Below the pieces are notes generated by a model that was given only the letters and a program-made list of their open reading frames with translations, did not search any database and was not told the DNA's origin. A stretch of 64,000 nt of DNA from Streptomyces sp. CB00316 (GTDB lineage: Bacteria > Actinomycetota > Actinomycetes > Streptomycetales > Streptomycetaceae), in assembly GCF_001905595.1 (NCBI RefSeq), contig NZ_LIXI01000010.1:1-64000 (forward strand), written 5' to 3'. A program made the position numbers and the translations under genes. Below are positions 1 through 8,600 of this stretch, piece after piece. Position 1 is the stretch's first letter, and each line of letters begins with the position of its first letter.

Positions 1-23
1 CCACCGCGCGGCCCAGCGCCGTA

Positions 24-1409
24 TCACCGCCGCTCTTCGGCTATGCGGCCCGGCACCCCGGCCCGGTCGTCCGCACCAAGTCCGAACGTGGTGAAGGCGG
101 TCCGGTCCGGCAGCGGGTACGTCTCCTTGCCCGTCAGCGCGTTGATGATGACGGCGGAGCGCCAGGCGGCCAGGCCCAGGTCGGGGGCGCCGACCCCGTG
201 CGTATGCCGTTCCGCGTTCTGCACGAAGACAGAGCCCTCGATCTCCGGTGCGAGGACCAGCCGTTGGGCCTCGTCGACCTGCGGGCGCCCGGCGTCGTCG
301 CGGACGATGTAGGGGTCCAGGGCGGAGAGCAGCGCATCGACGGGGCGCTCCCGGTACCCGGTGGCGAGGACCACCGCGTCCGTGGTCAGTCTGCCCCGGG
401 CCTCCTGCTGGCCGTGCTCCACGGCCAGTTCGATGCGGCCGCTCCCCGCGACGGTGGCGCCGGTGACCTCGATGCCGGGCGTGAGGGTCACGTCGGGCCA
501 GCCGCCGCCGAGGCTGCGCCGGTAGAGCTCGTCGTGGATGTCCCCGAGGGTGTCCCCGCTGACCCCCTTGTAGAGCTGCCACTGGCCGGGCAGCAGCCGG
601 TCCCGGGTGGCCTGCGGGAGCCCGTGGAAGTAGCGCGTGTAGTCCGGGGTGAACTGCTCCAGGCCGATCTTGCTGTACTCCATGGGCGCGAAGGCGGGGG
701 TACGGGCGAGCCAGGTGAGCCCCTCCGTGCCCTCGGGCCTCAACCGCAGCAGGTCCAGCAGGACTTCGGCGCCCGACTGCCCCGAGCCGACGACGGTGAC
801 GTGCCGGGCGGCGAGCAGCCGGTCCCGCTGGGCGAGGTAGTCGGCGGAGTGCAGGACAAGGGGGACGGGGGCCGCCTCCAGGGCCCTCAGCGGCTCGGGG
901 ACGTAGGGCGCGGTGCCGACGCCGAGGGCGAGGTTACGGGCGTGGGTGAGCCCGATCCCGAGGCTCTCGCCGTCGGGGCCGAGCCGGGTGGAGTCGACGG
1001 CGAACGCGCCCTCCCCCGCATCCCAGGCGATGGCGTCGACGCGGTGGCCGAAGTGGGTGGAGGGCAGTTCGGTGCTCACCCAGCGCAGGTAGTCGTCGAA
1101 CTCGGAGCGGTGGATGTGGAAGCGCTCGGCGAAGTAGAACGGGAAGAGCCTGCGCCGCGCCTTGAGGTAATTGAGGTAGCACCAGGGGCTGATCGGATCC
1201 ACCAGGCTCACCAGGTCCGCCAGGAAGGGGACTTGGAGGGTTGCTCCCTCGATGAGCAGGCCGGGGTGCCAGTGGAAGGCGGTGCGCTGTTCGTGGAAGG
1301 CGCTGCGCAGGCCGGGTACGCCGTCGGCCAGTGCGGCGAGCGACAGGTTGAAGGGTCCTGCGCCCACCCCCAGCAGATCGAGGGGCGGGGTTCGCGGTCC
1401 GGGCGTCAT
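24..1409 (-). CDS. L-lysine/L-ornithine N-hydroxylating monooxygenase (siderophore biosynthesis)
   Basis: FAD- and NADPH-dependent N-hydroxylase of the IucD/PvdA/DesB family. It makes the N-hydroxy-diamine building block of hydroxamate siderophores. Visible motifs: the FAD-binding GVGAGP at residues 14-19, the NADPH-binding GSGQSG near residue 207, and LATGY near residue 350. At 461 aa it has the usual family length. The open frame extends upstream, but the ATG at 1409 is chosen because it forms an ATGA overlap with the preceding decarboxylase remnant and everything upstream is non-homologous. The iron box at 2010-2028 suggests DmdR/IdeR-type iron repression. Acyltransferase and synthetase partners would lie left of the window. 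Whether lysine or ornithine is the substrate cannot be decided here. Confidence 0.9.
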   Translation of the reverse strand: MTPGPRTPPLDLLGVGAGPFNLSLAALADGVPGLRSAFHEQRTAFHWHPGLLIEGATLQVPFLADLVSLVDPISPWCYLNYLKARRRLFPFYFAERFHIHRSEFDDYLRWVSTELPSTHFGHRVDAIAWDAGEGAFAVDSTRLGPDGESLGIGLTHARNLALGVGTAPYVPEPLRALEAAPVPLVLHSADYLAQRDRLLAARHVTVVGSGQSGAEVLLDLLRLRPEGTEGLTWLARTPAFAPMEYSKIGLEQFTPDYTRYFHGLPQATRDRLLPGQWQLYKGVSGDTLGDIHDELYRRSLGGGWPDVTLTPGIEVTGATVAGSGRIELAVEHGQQEARGRLTTDAVVLATGYRERPVDALLSALDPYIVRDDAGRPQVDEAQRLVLAPEIEGSVFVQNAERHTHGVGAPDLGLAAWRSAVIINALTGKETYPLPDRTAFTTFGLGADDRAGVPGRIAEERR

Positions 1410-1912
1410 CGGGTTCCTCCCACGGGATTCGTGCGCGTCGGCAACGTCATGGCGACAGCCTTTCCGCCGCCGGGGCGCCGGTATCGTCGGCGGCGGAAGG
1501 GCTGTCGCCGGCTTCGGCCCAGTGCGGCCCCGGCGGCGGGCGCCTGGTCCCAGGAGTCCATGGACGGGTTGAGTGCGGCCCCTGCCAGCTCCGCCGCGGC
1601 CGCCACGGCCAGCGGCGGGCAGTACAGGTGGGCGACGCACGCGGGGTCGGCCGGGTCGGCGGCCCCCTCGGCGGTCGCCCGTACCAGGTCCGCGAGCGCG
1701 GCCTCGGCCCCGATGCCCTCCTCGGACAGCACCGGGGCATCCAGGTCGGTGGTCCGCCGGGCCACCTCGTCCGGCCCTTCGGCGGGCAACGGTCCGCCCC
1801 GGGCCCGGGCGGCGGTCTCCAGGGTGTCCAGGACGACCGCGGCCAGGGCGCGCAGGTGGCCGGGGCCGTGGACGCCGCCCGCGTGGAACACTCCTCCCGT
1901 ACCGTCGCTCAT
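1406..1912 (-). pseudogene. Truncated PLP-dependent (diaminobutyrate/lysine-type) decarboxylase
   Basis: The first ~110 residues match the N-terminus of group II PLP decarboxylases of siderophore operons, with the characteristic stretch HLYCPPLAVAAAAEL followed by NPSMDSWDQAPA. The remaining ~350 residues of the family, including the PLP-lysine region, are missing. Instead the frame runs through a GC-rich hairpin (1451-1509) that encodes an Arg-rich segment, then ends with about 16 residues and an ATGA overlap with the monooxygenase. The frame stays open over 168 codons, so this looks like an in-frame internal deletion that preserved translational coupling. It cannot be an active decarboxylase. 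An alternative is a short leader peptide that retains only the coupling function. Confidence 0.75.
1451..1509. repeat. Long inverted repeat (21-nt arms, 17-nt spacer) inside the decarboxylase remnant
   Basis: The arms at 1451-1471 and 1489-1509 match at 20 of 21 positions, and the single mismatch would still pair as G-U in one RNA strand. The 17-nt spacer is 1472-1488. It lies exactly where homology to decarboxylases stops, so it may be a deletion scar, a small palindromic element, or a hairpin that attenuates transcription into the monooxygenase. Confidence 0.75.
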
Positions 1913-2009
1913 ACCGCACGCCCCAGGGGGAGTTCGGCGAACAGCAGGCCCTGAGCACGCTCCATGGCGAAGCCCTTCGATCGGAGTGCAAGATCCACAA
2001 CCGGGATTC

Positions 2010-2028
2010 GCTGGTTAGGCTAACCTAA
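2010..2028 (-). promoter_or_regulatory. Iron box (DmdR/IdeR-type operator)
   Basis: The palindrome core TTAGGCTAACCTAA occupies 2015-2028. By eye, 16 of 19 positions match the Streptomyces des iron-box consensus, which is a 19-bp palindrome. It lies about 100 bp upstream of the decarboxylase remnant and is oriented to control the remnant and the monooxygenase. Under the known model, iron-loaded DmdR binds here and represses siderophore genes. Confidence 0.85.
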
Positions 2029-2050
2029 CTCCGCCGCCGAGGAAGAACGC

Positions 2051-2230
2051 GCTCGGTCGGCCGGACTTCCGAACCGGCTTGCCCCCGAACCGAGTCGGGG
2101 TCGCGTGCCCCGGTGCGCATGACGGCGGTGGTTCCCACCCACCGCTGCGGGGCAGTCCCGGATTCCCACCGGGTTCCCTCTTACGGCACCCGCCTGGCGG
2201 ACAGGGCGAACCAGCTGCACCGGTCACCTC
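2051..2230 (-). promoter_or_regulatory. Cobalamin riboswitch
   Basis: On the minus strand the conserved cobalamin riboswitch core is readable between about 2178 and 2107. It includes GGGAACCCGGTGGGAATCC, then ACTGCCCCGC, GCGGT, a GGGAACCACCGCCGTCA hairpin arm and a GCACCGGGGC-type return strand. A B12-box-like segment (GGAAGTCCGGCCGACCG) follows at about 2071-2053. Outer boundaries are approximate. The first gene downstream on the minus strand is the iron-boxed siderophore remnant, not a cobalamin gene. The cobF gene lies upstream and would not be controlled by it. Confidence 0.85.
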
Positions 2231-2677
2231 AAGGGGACGACCGCCGGGCGCACACCGTAGTTCACACTTCGGCCGGCGATATGAGACGCGGCCTCCAGGC
2301 GCGTTCCGAACCGCCGTGGAACGCCCTCCGAACGGGTGACAGAAGGCGTCGGAACGGTCCGCGCACCAATCCGACCCGGCCGGTGGCGCCGAAGGGTCAG
2401 CACAGGGGCGCGGAGCGGGCGCTCCTGCATCACTGCCCGGGACCGGATCCGGCATCCTGGCACGATCCGGGCCCGGGCAGGCAGTGCCCGCCGGCCTTCC
2501 TCACCCTGTTCCGCCGTTCGTCGCCGGTTCGCTGACCTCCGGTCAGGTCGTGGTGGCACGGTGACCCAGATGTAACCAAATGGCGTAGACGAGCCGGAAC
2601 CACTGAGCGCCACAGGCCGTTCTTGTTGCCAATACACAGCCGCCGACCCGCGGCGGCGACGAGCGAGGGAAGCGCTA
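2231..2677. other. Intergenic stretch without a recognised gene
   Basis: About 450 bp between the riboswitch and the small gene at 2678. Open frames here lack RBS support and resemble nothing I know. A short inverted repeat (CGTTCC ... GGAACG) is present near 2300. Nothing else can be supported. Confidence 0.5.
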
Positions 2678-2875
2678 ATGAAGAAGACAGTCGGGTGGGC
2701 CCAGGACGGCGACGACTGGACGATCACCGTGAACGGCACCCTGTACCGGGCCGTCGAGCGGCCCGCCGACGGGCGCGTGCACAACTATCTGGTGCGGGGG
2801 AACGACCTGACCGCCGAATGCCCGAGCCTCGGCCACGGGCTCGGAGTGATCCGGGCGCACGAGTCCCGGAGCTGA
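2678..2875 (+). CDS. Small hypothetical protein (65 aa)
   Basis: Short hydrophilic protein with Trp and acidic residues (GWAQDGDDWTITVNGTLYRAV near the N-terminus) and no signal peptide or membrane segment. The ATG at 2678 is preceded by GAGGGA at 2665-2670 with 7-nt spacing, a good Shine-Dalgarno site that supports it as a real gene. It is transcribed opposite to cobF and the siderophore remnant. I do not recognise the family. The beta-strand-like N-terminal pattern could be a small single-domain fold, but this is a guess. Confidence 0.6.
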   Translation: MKKTVGWAQDGDDWTITVNGTLYRAVERPADGRVHNYLVRGNDLTAECPSLGHGLGVIRAHESRS

Positions 2876-3008
2876 CCTCCGGCCGGTCCGACGACGAGGT
2901 GCGGCGGCCGCCCGCGCCTCGACGCGCCCCGCCGCCTCCCGTCCGGGCCCCCGCTCGGGGGCCGGGGCCCTTCAGCCGTGCGAGCCATGGGCACAAGGGG
3001 GGCGCCCA

Positions 3009-3824
3009 CTACCTCGACCGGTCCGCGCCGCCCGTGGCGTCCGTACCCTCCGGCCGGTGGCGCAGAAGATACGTGTCCATGATCCAGCCGTGACGCTCCC
3101 GGGCCTCGGCGCGCACCCGGCTGATCCGCTCGGCGACCTCGTCGAGCGGTCCGGAGACCAGGAGCTCGTCGGGGGTGCCGATGTAGGCGCCCCAGTAGAT
3201 CCACAGCCCTCTGCCCGTCAGATGGGTGAAGCTCTCATGGCCGTCGAGCATCACCACGATGTCGCCGTCGTCATCCGGGAACCCCTCGGCGAGCCGTCGG
3301 CCGGGGGTGATGTGGACGGGGCGGCCGACCTGGTTCAGGGAGGTGCGGTGGCGGGCGGCGAGCGCGGACACGCTGCTGATCCCGGGGATCACCTCATGGC
3401 CGAATTCCACCGTCCCGCGGTCCCGGATGTCCTCCAGGATCGCGAGGGTGCTGTCGTACAGGGACGGGTCGCCCCACACCAGGAACGCGCCGGTCTCCCC
3501 CGGCGCCAGCTCCTCGATGATCAGGCGCTCGCAGATGTCGGCGCGGCGGTGGCGCCAGTCGTGCACCGCCGATGTGTAGCGCCCCCGGTCGTCCTGGGTA
3601 CGGTCCCGCCAGGGGTCCTCGGCCTCCACGACCCGGTAGGGGCCGGTGAGGTGCTCGGTCAGGATGTCCCGCCGCAGCCGGGTCAGGGACTCCTTCTCCC
3701 TCCCCTTGCCGAGCACGAAGAAGACCTGCGCCCTGCGCATCGCCTTCACCGCGGCGAGGGTCAGGTGGTCGGGGTCGCCGGCGCCCACGCCGATGACGAG
3801 GATGTGCCGTGGTGCGTCGCTCAT
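3009..3824 (-). CDS. cobF: Precorrin-6A synthase (deacetylating)
   Basis: SAM-dependent methylase of the aerobic cobalamin pathway. It methylates C-1 of precorrin-5 with loss of acetate to give precorrin-6A. The protein (271 aa) has the tetrapyrrole methylase fold signature: the N-terminal GVGAGDPDHLTLAA (residues 12-25), a central WGDPSLYDS segment near residue 118, and EVIPGISSVSALAARH near residue 145. These match the CobF subfamily. It stands alone, with no other cob gene in the window. The ATG at 3824 begins the conserved N-terminus. The riboswitch at 2051-2230 lies downstream of the gene and therefore does not regulate it. Confidence 0.92.
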   Translation of the reverse strand: MSDAPRHILVIGVGAGDPDHLTLAAVKAMRRAQVFFVLGKGREKESLTRLRRDILTEHLTGPYRVVEAEDPWRDRTQDDRGRYTSAVHDWRHRRADICERLIIEELAPGETGAFLVWGDPSLYDSTLAILEDIRDRGTVEFGHEVIPGISSVSALAARHRTSLNQVGRPVHITPGRRLAEGFPDDDGDIVVMLDGHESFTHLTGRGLWIYWGAYIGTPDELLVSGPLDEVAERISRVRAEARERHGWIMDTYLLRHRPEGTDATGGADRSR

Positions 3825-4074
3825 GCCGGCCGATCATGCCAGGAGCGGTGCGCGCGATCACCCCGGGCCGGGAGGAAGCCGGGGCGAGGCGGCCATCGCC
3901 GACGCCCCACTCGCCCCACTCGACCTGCGCCCCGGCGTTCGGTTCTCGGCGGTCAGGAGCCCTGGTGCGAAGCCGTCCGGGGATGATCCCTACCGTGACG
4001 CGCGTTGTATGCGGTGGTGTCCGGCTCCCTCGAGCCGGCCGCCGTAACGGAGTACCGAAGCTGGAGGCGGCGCT

Positions 4075-5139
4075 GTGCACGGTGAGTACAAGGTTCCCGG
4101 CGGCAAGCTGGTCGTGGTGGACCTGGACGTGGAGGGCGGGGCGCTGCGGAACGTCCGCGTGGCCGGGGACTTCTTCCTCGAACCCGACGACGCGATCCTC
4201 GCGATCGACGCGGCGCTGGAGGGCGCCCCGGCCACCACCGACACCGCCGGGCTCGCGGCCCGGATCGAGGCGGCGCTGCCCGACTCCACGGTGATGCTCG
4301 GGCTGAGTGCGGAGGGCGTCGCCGTATCCGTACGCCGGGCGCTGGCGCAGGCCACGGAGTGGAGCGACTACGACTGGCAGCTGATCCACGAGGCACCGCA
4401 GTCGCCCGCGCTGCACATGGCACTGGACGAGGTGATCACCGCCGAGGTCGCGGCTGGGGTGCGGCCGCCGACCCTTCGGGTCTGGGAGTGGGACTCCCCC
4501 GCCGTGATCATCGGCAGCTTCCAGTCGCTGCGCAACGAGGTCGACCCGGCGGGTGTGGAGCGGCACGGCGTGAACGTCGTACGCCGGATCTCCGGCGGTG
4601 GCGCCATGTTCGCCGAGCCGAGTTCCACCATCACCTATTCGCTGGCCGTCCCGCAGTCGCTGGTGTCCGGGCTCTCCTTCGCCGACAGCTACGCCTACCT
4701 GGACGACTGGGTCCTCGAAGCGCTGGCGGACATGGGCATCAAGGCCTGGTACCAGCCCCTCAACGACATCGCCACCGACATCGGCAAGATCGCCGGAGCG
4801 GCCCAGAAGCGGGTCGTGGGGCCGGACGGCGGGCCGGGGGCCGTGCTGCACCACGTGACCATGGCGTACGACATCGACGCCGACAAGATGCTGGAGGTGC
4901 TCCGCATCGGCAAGGAGAAGATGTCGGACAAGGGCACCCGGTCGGCGAAGAAGCGCGTCGACCCGCTGCGCCGGCAGACCGGCCTGCCCCGCCCGGTCGT
5001 GATCGAGCGGATGATCGACTCCTTCCGCAAGCGCCACGGCCTGACGGACGGCCGCGTGACCGACGCCGAGCTGGCGCGCGCCGAGGAGCTCGTACGGACG
5101 AAGTTCGCCACGCCGGAGTGGACGGCCCGGGTGCCGTAG
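4075..5139 (+). CDS. Lipoate-protein ligase A family protein
   Basis: Member of the BPL/LplA family that attaches lipoate or another small acyl group to carrier proteins such as the E2 subunits of 2-oxoacid dehydrogenases. The order is unusual for LplA but common in actinobacteria: a small accessory domain first (residues ~1-90), then the catalytic domain. Catalytic landmarks are RRISGGGAMF (residues 170-179, the RRxSGGG lipoate/ATP loop) and DIGKIAGAAQKR with the substrate Lys at 238. The GTG at 4075 follows a good RBS (GGAGGCGG, 4063-4070). It is a 354-aa single gene, 45 bp ahead of the DUF2236 gene. Substrate specificity (lipoate or octanoate) is not proven. Confidence 0.85.
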   Translation: MHGEYKVPGGKLVVVDLDVEGGALRNVRVAGDFFLEPDDAILAIDAALEGAPATTDTAGLAARIEAALPDSTVMLGLSAEGVAVSVRRALAQATEWSDYDWQLIHEAPQSPALHMALDEVITAEVAAGVRPPTLRVWEWDSPAVIIGSFQSLRNEVDPAGVERHGVNVVRRISGGGAMFAEPSSTITYSLAVPQSLVSGLSFADSYAYLDDWVLEALADMGIKAWYQPLNDIATDIGKIAGAAQKRVVGPDGGPGAVLHHVTMAYDIDADKMLEVLRIGKEKMSDKGTRSAKKRVDPLRRQTGLPRPVVIERMIDSFRKRHGLTDGRVTDAELARAEELVRTKFATPEWTARVP

Positions 5140-5183
5140 CGAAGCCCCGTCCGTCCCACGCGCCGCCCGGCATACTGGGACCC

Positions 5184-6053
5184 ATGGACAAGGCGGCGCC
5201 AGGATCCGGGCTACGGGAGCGGCTCGGCCGGAGCCTGTTCTCCCGGGTGGCGGGGCCCTCCGGACCGGAGAACCGGGCCCGTATCCACAGCACGCCCGGC
5301 CCGCGCTGGTTCGGCCCGGACCGACCGGTGCGCCGGGTGCACGGGGACGCGTCCATGTTCATCGGCGGGCTCCGCGCCCTGCTCCTCCAGTCGCTGCACC
5401 CCCTCGCCATGGCCGCGGTCGCGGGCCACTCGGGGTTCAAGGGCGATCCGTGGGGGCGGCTCCAGCGAACCAGCACGTTCCTGGCGGTGACCACGTTCGG
5501 CACGGCCGAGCACGCCCAGGAGGCGGTCGACCGCGTACGGTCCGTGCACGAGCGGGTGCGTGGGACCGCGTCCTCCGGGGAGCCGTACCACGCGGCCGAC
5601 CCGCACCTCCTGTGCTGGGTGCACATCGCCGAGGTGGACAGCTTCCTCCGCGCCCACCAGCGGTACGGGGCACGGCCGTTGGACGGCGCCGGATGCGACG
5701 GGTACATCCACGACATGGCGACGGTGGCCCACGCCCTCGGCGTCCCCGACCCGCCGCACGACCGGGCGGAGCTGGCCGAACGGATCGCCGCCTACCGACC
5801 GGAGCTGCGCGCCACCCAGGAGGCCCTGGACGCGGCCCGCTTCGTCCTTCTGCACCCGCCGCTGCCCTGGGCGGCCCGCCCCCCGTACGCCGTACTCGCC
5901 GCGAACGCCGTGGCCGCGCTCCCGCCGTGGGCCCGGGAGCCGCTGCGGCTGCCCCGGGTGCCGGGGGTCGAGGAGGTCTGCGTACGCCCCGCCGGGAAGG
6001 CCCTGACCCGGACCATCCGGTGGGCGATGACCCCGCCGCCCGCGCCCAGCTGA
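5184..6053 (+). CDS. DUF2236 (MpaB/rubber-oxygenase superfamily) protein
   Basis: 289-aa soluble protein of the DUF2236 family. Characterised members include the fungal prenyl-chain oxygenase MpaB and the bacterial latex-clearing protein Lcp. Conserved features visible are LLLQSLHPLAM (residues ~65-75), DPWGRLQRT, RVRSVHERVRG and DPHLLCWVHIAEVDSFL. There is no signal peptide or membrane segment, so it is probably cytosolic. The ATG at 5184 is used because the conserved part begins soon after, although the frame is open much further upstream. It probably belongs to a monocistronic unit or follows the lipoate-ligase gene. The substrate is unknown. A second, EF-hand-bearing member is at 38971-40440. 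Confidence 0.85.
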   Translation: MDKAAPGSGLRERLGRSLFSRVAGPSGPENRARIHSTPGPRWFGPDRPVRRVHGDASMFIGGLRALLLQSLHPLAMAAVAGHSGFKGDPWGRLQRTSTFLAVTTFGTAEHAQEAVDRVRSVHERVRGTASSGEPYHAADPHLLCWVHIAEVDSFLRAHQRYGARPLDGAGCDGYIHDMATVAHALGVPDPPHDRAELAERIAAYRPELRATQEALDAARFVLLHPPLPWAARPPYAVLAANAVAALPPWAREPLRLPRVPGVEEVCVRPAGKALTRTIRWAMTPPPAPS

Positions 6054-6132
6054 CCCTCCGGGTGCCGAGGTCGGCCGGCGGCAGGACGATGGAGGGGACC
6101 GTACGCAGGGGGGCCCACGGCGGGAGGCCCCG

Positions 6133-7794
6133 GTGGCACGCAGTGCATCGACCGACGTACTCATCGCGGGCGCCGGCCCGGTCGGGCTGACGCTCGCCGC
6201 CGAGCTGCGGCGCTCGGACGTCTCCTGCCGGATCGTGGACCGCCTTCCCGCCCGGCTGCCGTACGCCAAGGCGGTGGGCATCCAGCCGCGCACCCTGGAG
6301 CTCTTCGACCGGATGGGCCTGGTGCGGGACGTGCTGGACGCGGCGGTGGTGATGCGCGGACAGCTGACGTACGTGAACGGGGCCGAGCAGGGCCGGATCG
6401 AGCTCGTCCTCCCGCCCGATGTGCCGTACGGCTTCGCCGCCCTGCCGCAGTACGAGACCGAACGCGTCCTGGAGGAGTTCCTCGGGCGGTTCGGCACCCG
6501 GATCGAGCGTTCGACGGAGCTGGTGGCGTTCGCCCAGGACCCCGTGGGGGTGACCAGCCGACTGAGGTCGTCGTCCGGCGGTGAGGAGGAGGTCCGCTCC
6601 CGGTTCCTGGTGGGGTGCGACGGGGCGCACAGCGTGGTTCGCAAGGCGCTCGGGCTCACCTTCGAGGGCGGGGCGTTCCCCGAGGAGTACATGCTCGCCG
6701 ATGTGGAGGTGGGGTGGGGGCTGCCGCCCGGGTACGGGGTACGGTCCATGCACCGCGGGGAGGACGGCGCGGTCGACGATCTGCTGGTCTGCATCCCGCT
6801 GCCGGGCCAGGGCCGCTACCGGATGTCGATGCTGGTGCCGCCGGAGCTGTCGGCCGCGCGGCAGGCCACCGGTGGGGCGGGTGGCGACGGGGCGGGTGAC
6901 GACGGAGTTTCGCACGGCCTCGAAGGCGGTGCGGCGCCCGCCCTCGCCGACATCCAGAAGGTCCTGGACCGGCTGGCGCCGGAGCCGGTCACCGCGTCCG
7001 CACTGCGCTGGTCCTCGGTGTTCCGGATCAGCCACCGGCTGGTGGACCGGTACGGGGAGGGCCGGGTGTTCGTCGCCGGGGACGCGGCGCACGTCCATCC
7101 GCCGACCGGCGCCCAGGGCATGAACACCGGGGTCCAGGACGCCTGCAACCTGGCGTGGAAGCTGGCCCTGGCAGTCAGGGACGCGGCCCACCCGCGCCTG
7201 CTGCCGAGCTACGACGGCGAACGGCATCCGGTGGGCGAGGAAGTGGTGGGCCGGACGGTGCGCCATGCCGCCGAGGGCGTCCAGGCCGATCCGACGGCTC
7301 CGGAGACGCTGCTGCTCCGCGAGGCCCAACTCCTGGTCAACTACCGGCAGAGCCCGCTCGTGACGCCGCTGCCCCCGGGTGACGAGGCCGCGCTCCGGCC
7401 CGGCGACCGGGCCCCGGACTGCGGCGGCCTCACCGGGGACATCGCCGCGTACCCGGTGCGCCTGTTCGACCTGCTGCGCGGGCGCGGTCACGTCCTGCTG
7501 GTGTACGGGAGCCATCCGGCCGGTGACACGCCCGGCGATCTCGCGGCGGCGGCAAGGGAGTTGTCCCGGGGCCGAATGGAGACGTGCCGGATCCTGCCCG
7601 TCGACGCTCCGGACGAAGCGGCGGGGGTCCCCCATCACCACGACAGCCGGGGCGAGTTCGCGCGGCAGTACGGCGTCGAGGAGGGCGCGGCGTTCGTCGT
7701 ACGCCCGGACGGCTACCTCAGCGCCTGCCTCCGCCTTCCGACGGTGGGGCAGTTGAAGGAGGCGCTGGGGAGGGTCTTCGCCCAAGGAACGTAG
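6133..7794 (+). CDS. FAD-dependent aromatic monooxygenase (PheA/TfdB family)
   Basis: 553-aa class A flavoprotein monooxygenase, expected to hydroxylate an aromatic or polyketide substrate with NAD(P)H and O2. Motifs: GAGPVG FAD fold (residues 13-18), the DG motif in VGCDGAHSVVRKALG near residue 162, and the second FAD motif VFVAGDAAHVHPP near residues 312-324. A C-terminal thioredoxin-like domain follows (from ~residue 430), as in the phenol hydroxylase and RdmE/PgaE-type enzymes. The GTG at 6133 is preceded by a GGGAGG RBS. No biosynthetic cluster surrounds it, so the substrate cannot be inferred. A nested hairpin follows the stop. Confidence 0.9.
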   Translation: MARSASTDVLIAGAGPVGLTLAAELRRSDVSCRIVDRLPARLPYAKAVGIQPRTLELFDRMGLVRDVLDAAVVMRGQLTYVNGAEQGRIELVLPPDVPYGFAALPQYETERVLEEFLGRFGTRIERSTELVAFAQDPVGVTSRLRSSSGGEEEVRSRFLVGCDGAHSVVRKALGLTFEGGAFPEEYMLADVEVGWGLPPGYGVRSMHRGEDGAVDDLLVCIPLPGQGRYRMSMLVPPELSAARQATGGAGGDGAGDDGVSHGLEGGAAPALADIQKVLDRLAPEPVTASALRWSSVFRISHRLVDRYGEGRVFVAGDAAHVHPPTGAQGMNTGVQDACNLAWKLALAVRDAAHPRLLPSYDGERHPVGEEVVGRTVRHAAEGVQADPTAPETLLLREAQLLVNYRQSPLVTPLPPGDEAALRPGDRAPDCGGLTGDIAAYPVRLFDLLRGRGHVLLVYGSHPAGDTPGDLAAAARELSRGRMETCRILPVDAPDEAAGVPHHHDSRGEFARQYGVEEGAAFVVRPDGYLSACLRLPTVGQLKEALGRVFAQGT

Positions 7795-7799
7795 AAGCC

Positions 7800-7846
7800 C
7801 CGCTGCAAAAGGGCCTTGGAGGTTGATGGCGGCCCTCCCGCAGCGG
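7800..7846. terminator. Nested hairpin between convergent genes
   Basis: The outer stem CCGCTGC (7800-7806) pairs with GCAGCGG (7840-7846). The inner stem AGGGCC (7810-7815) pairs with GGCCCT (7831-7836). It sits between the monooxygenase stop (7794) and the fasciclin-gene stop (7882), so a bidirectional terminator is likely. Confidence 0.6.
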
Positions 7847-7881
7847 AGCGGTGTGTCGCGGCAGCGAGGCTGCCGGCCGGG

Positions 7882-8529
7882 CTACTTGGGCATCAGCACC
7901 GTGTCGATGATGTAGACGGTGGCGTTGGCGGTCGGAACATTGCCGCAGACCACGTTGGCGCTGTCGTTGACCTTGTACGACTCACCGGAGCCCGCCGTGG
8001 TCAGCGTGCTCTTCTGCAGGGTGTCGAACGTGCCGCTCTCCAGCTGCTGCGGGGTGAGCTTCTCGCCGACGACGTGGTAGGTGAGGATCTCGGTGAGCTT
8101 GGCCTTGTCGTTGAGGACCGCGTCCAGGTCGGCCTTCGGGATTTTGGCGAAGGCGTCGTTGGTCGGGGCGAACACCGTGATGTTCTCCGCACTGTTGAGG
8201 GTGTCGACCAGACCGGCCTTCTGCACGGCGGCGACCAGTGTGGAGAGCGCCGGGTTGTTGGACGCGGCGGTGGCGACCGGGTCTTTGGCCATGCCGTCGA
8301 AGCTGCCCGCACCGCCCTTCGGAACGCCGGCACAGGCCGGGCCGAAAGGCTTGTCCGTGGTGGCGTCGTCACCGGCGGCCGGCTTCGACTCCTCGGGGGT
8401 GGAGCCCGCGGCGGAGGAGCTGTCGGAGGCCTTGTCCGAGCCGGAGTCCGAGCAGGCGGTCAGCGTGAGGGGGAGCATCACGGCGGCGACGACGGCGACG
8501 GCTGCACGGCGGTGGCGAAGGGCGTTCAT
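7882..8529 (-). CDS. Fasciclin-domain lipoprotein
   Basis: 215-aa lipoprotein. The N-terminal signal ends in the lipobox LTAC with the lipidated Cys at position 26. An acidic Ser/Glu-rich linker follows, then one fasciclin (FAS1) domain from about residue 75 to the end, with the H1 motif NITVFAPTNDAF and the H2-like region ATVYIIDTVLMPK. FAS1 proteins act in surface adhesion or ligand binding on the cell envelope. The start is the ATG at 8529 behind AGGAGA. It lies 71 bp downstream of the membrane molybdenum oxidoreductase on the same strand, so the two are probably cotranscribed. It resembles the MPT70/MPT83 proteins of mycobacteria in domain type only. Confidence 0.92.
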   Translation of the reverse strand: MNALRHRRAAVAVVAAVMLPLTLTACSDSGSDKASDSSSAAGSTPEESKPAAGDDATTDKPFGPACAGVPKGGAGSFDGMAKDPVATAASNNPALSTLVAAVQKAGLVDTLNSAENITVFAPTNDAFAKIPKADLDAVLNDKAKLTEILTYHVVGEKLTPQQLESGTFDTLQKSTLTTAGSGESYKVNDSANVVCGNVPTANATVYIIDTVLMPK

Positions 8530-8600
8530 GGAATTCTCCTGAGTCGGTCGTAAGGGGAGACGGGATGAAGTGCTGCTACTGGGTGGCCTGTTGGGTGAGG

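Noticed and set aside
198..2018. Plus-strand open frame over the monooxygenase
   Set aside because: Antisense shadow. The minus-strand monooxygenase motifs are unmistakable.
3394..5037. Minus-strand open frame over the lipoate ligase
   Set aside because: Shadow of cobF and the lipoate-ligase gene, with no conserved features.
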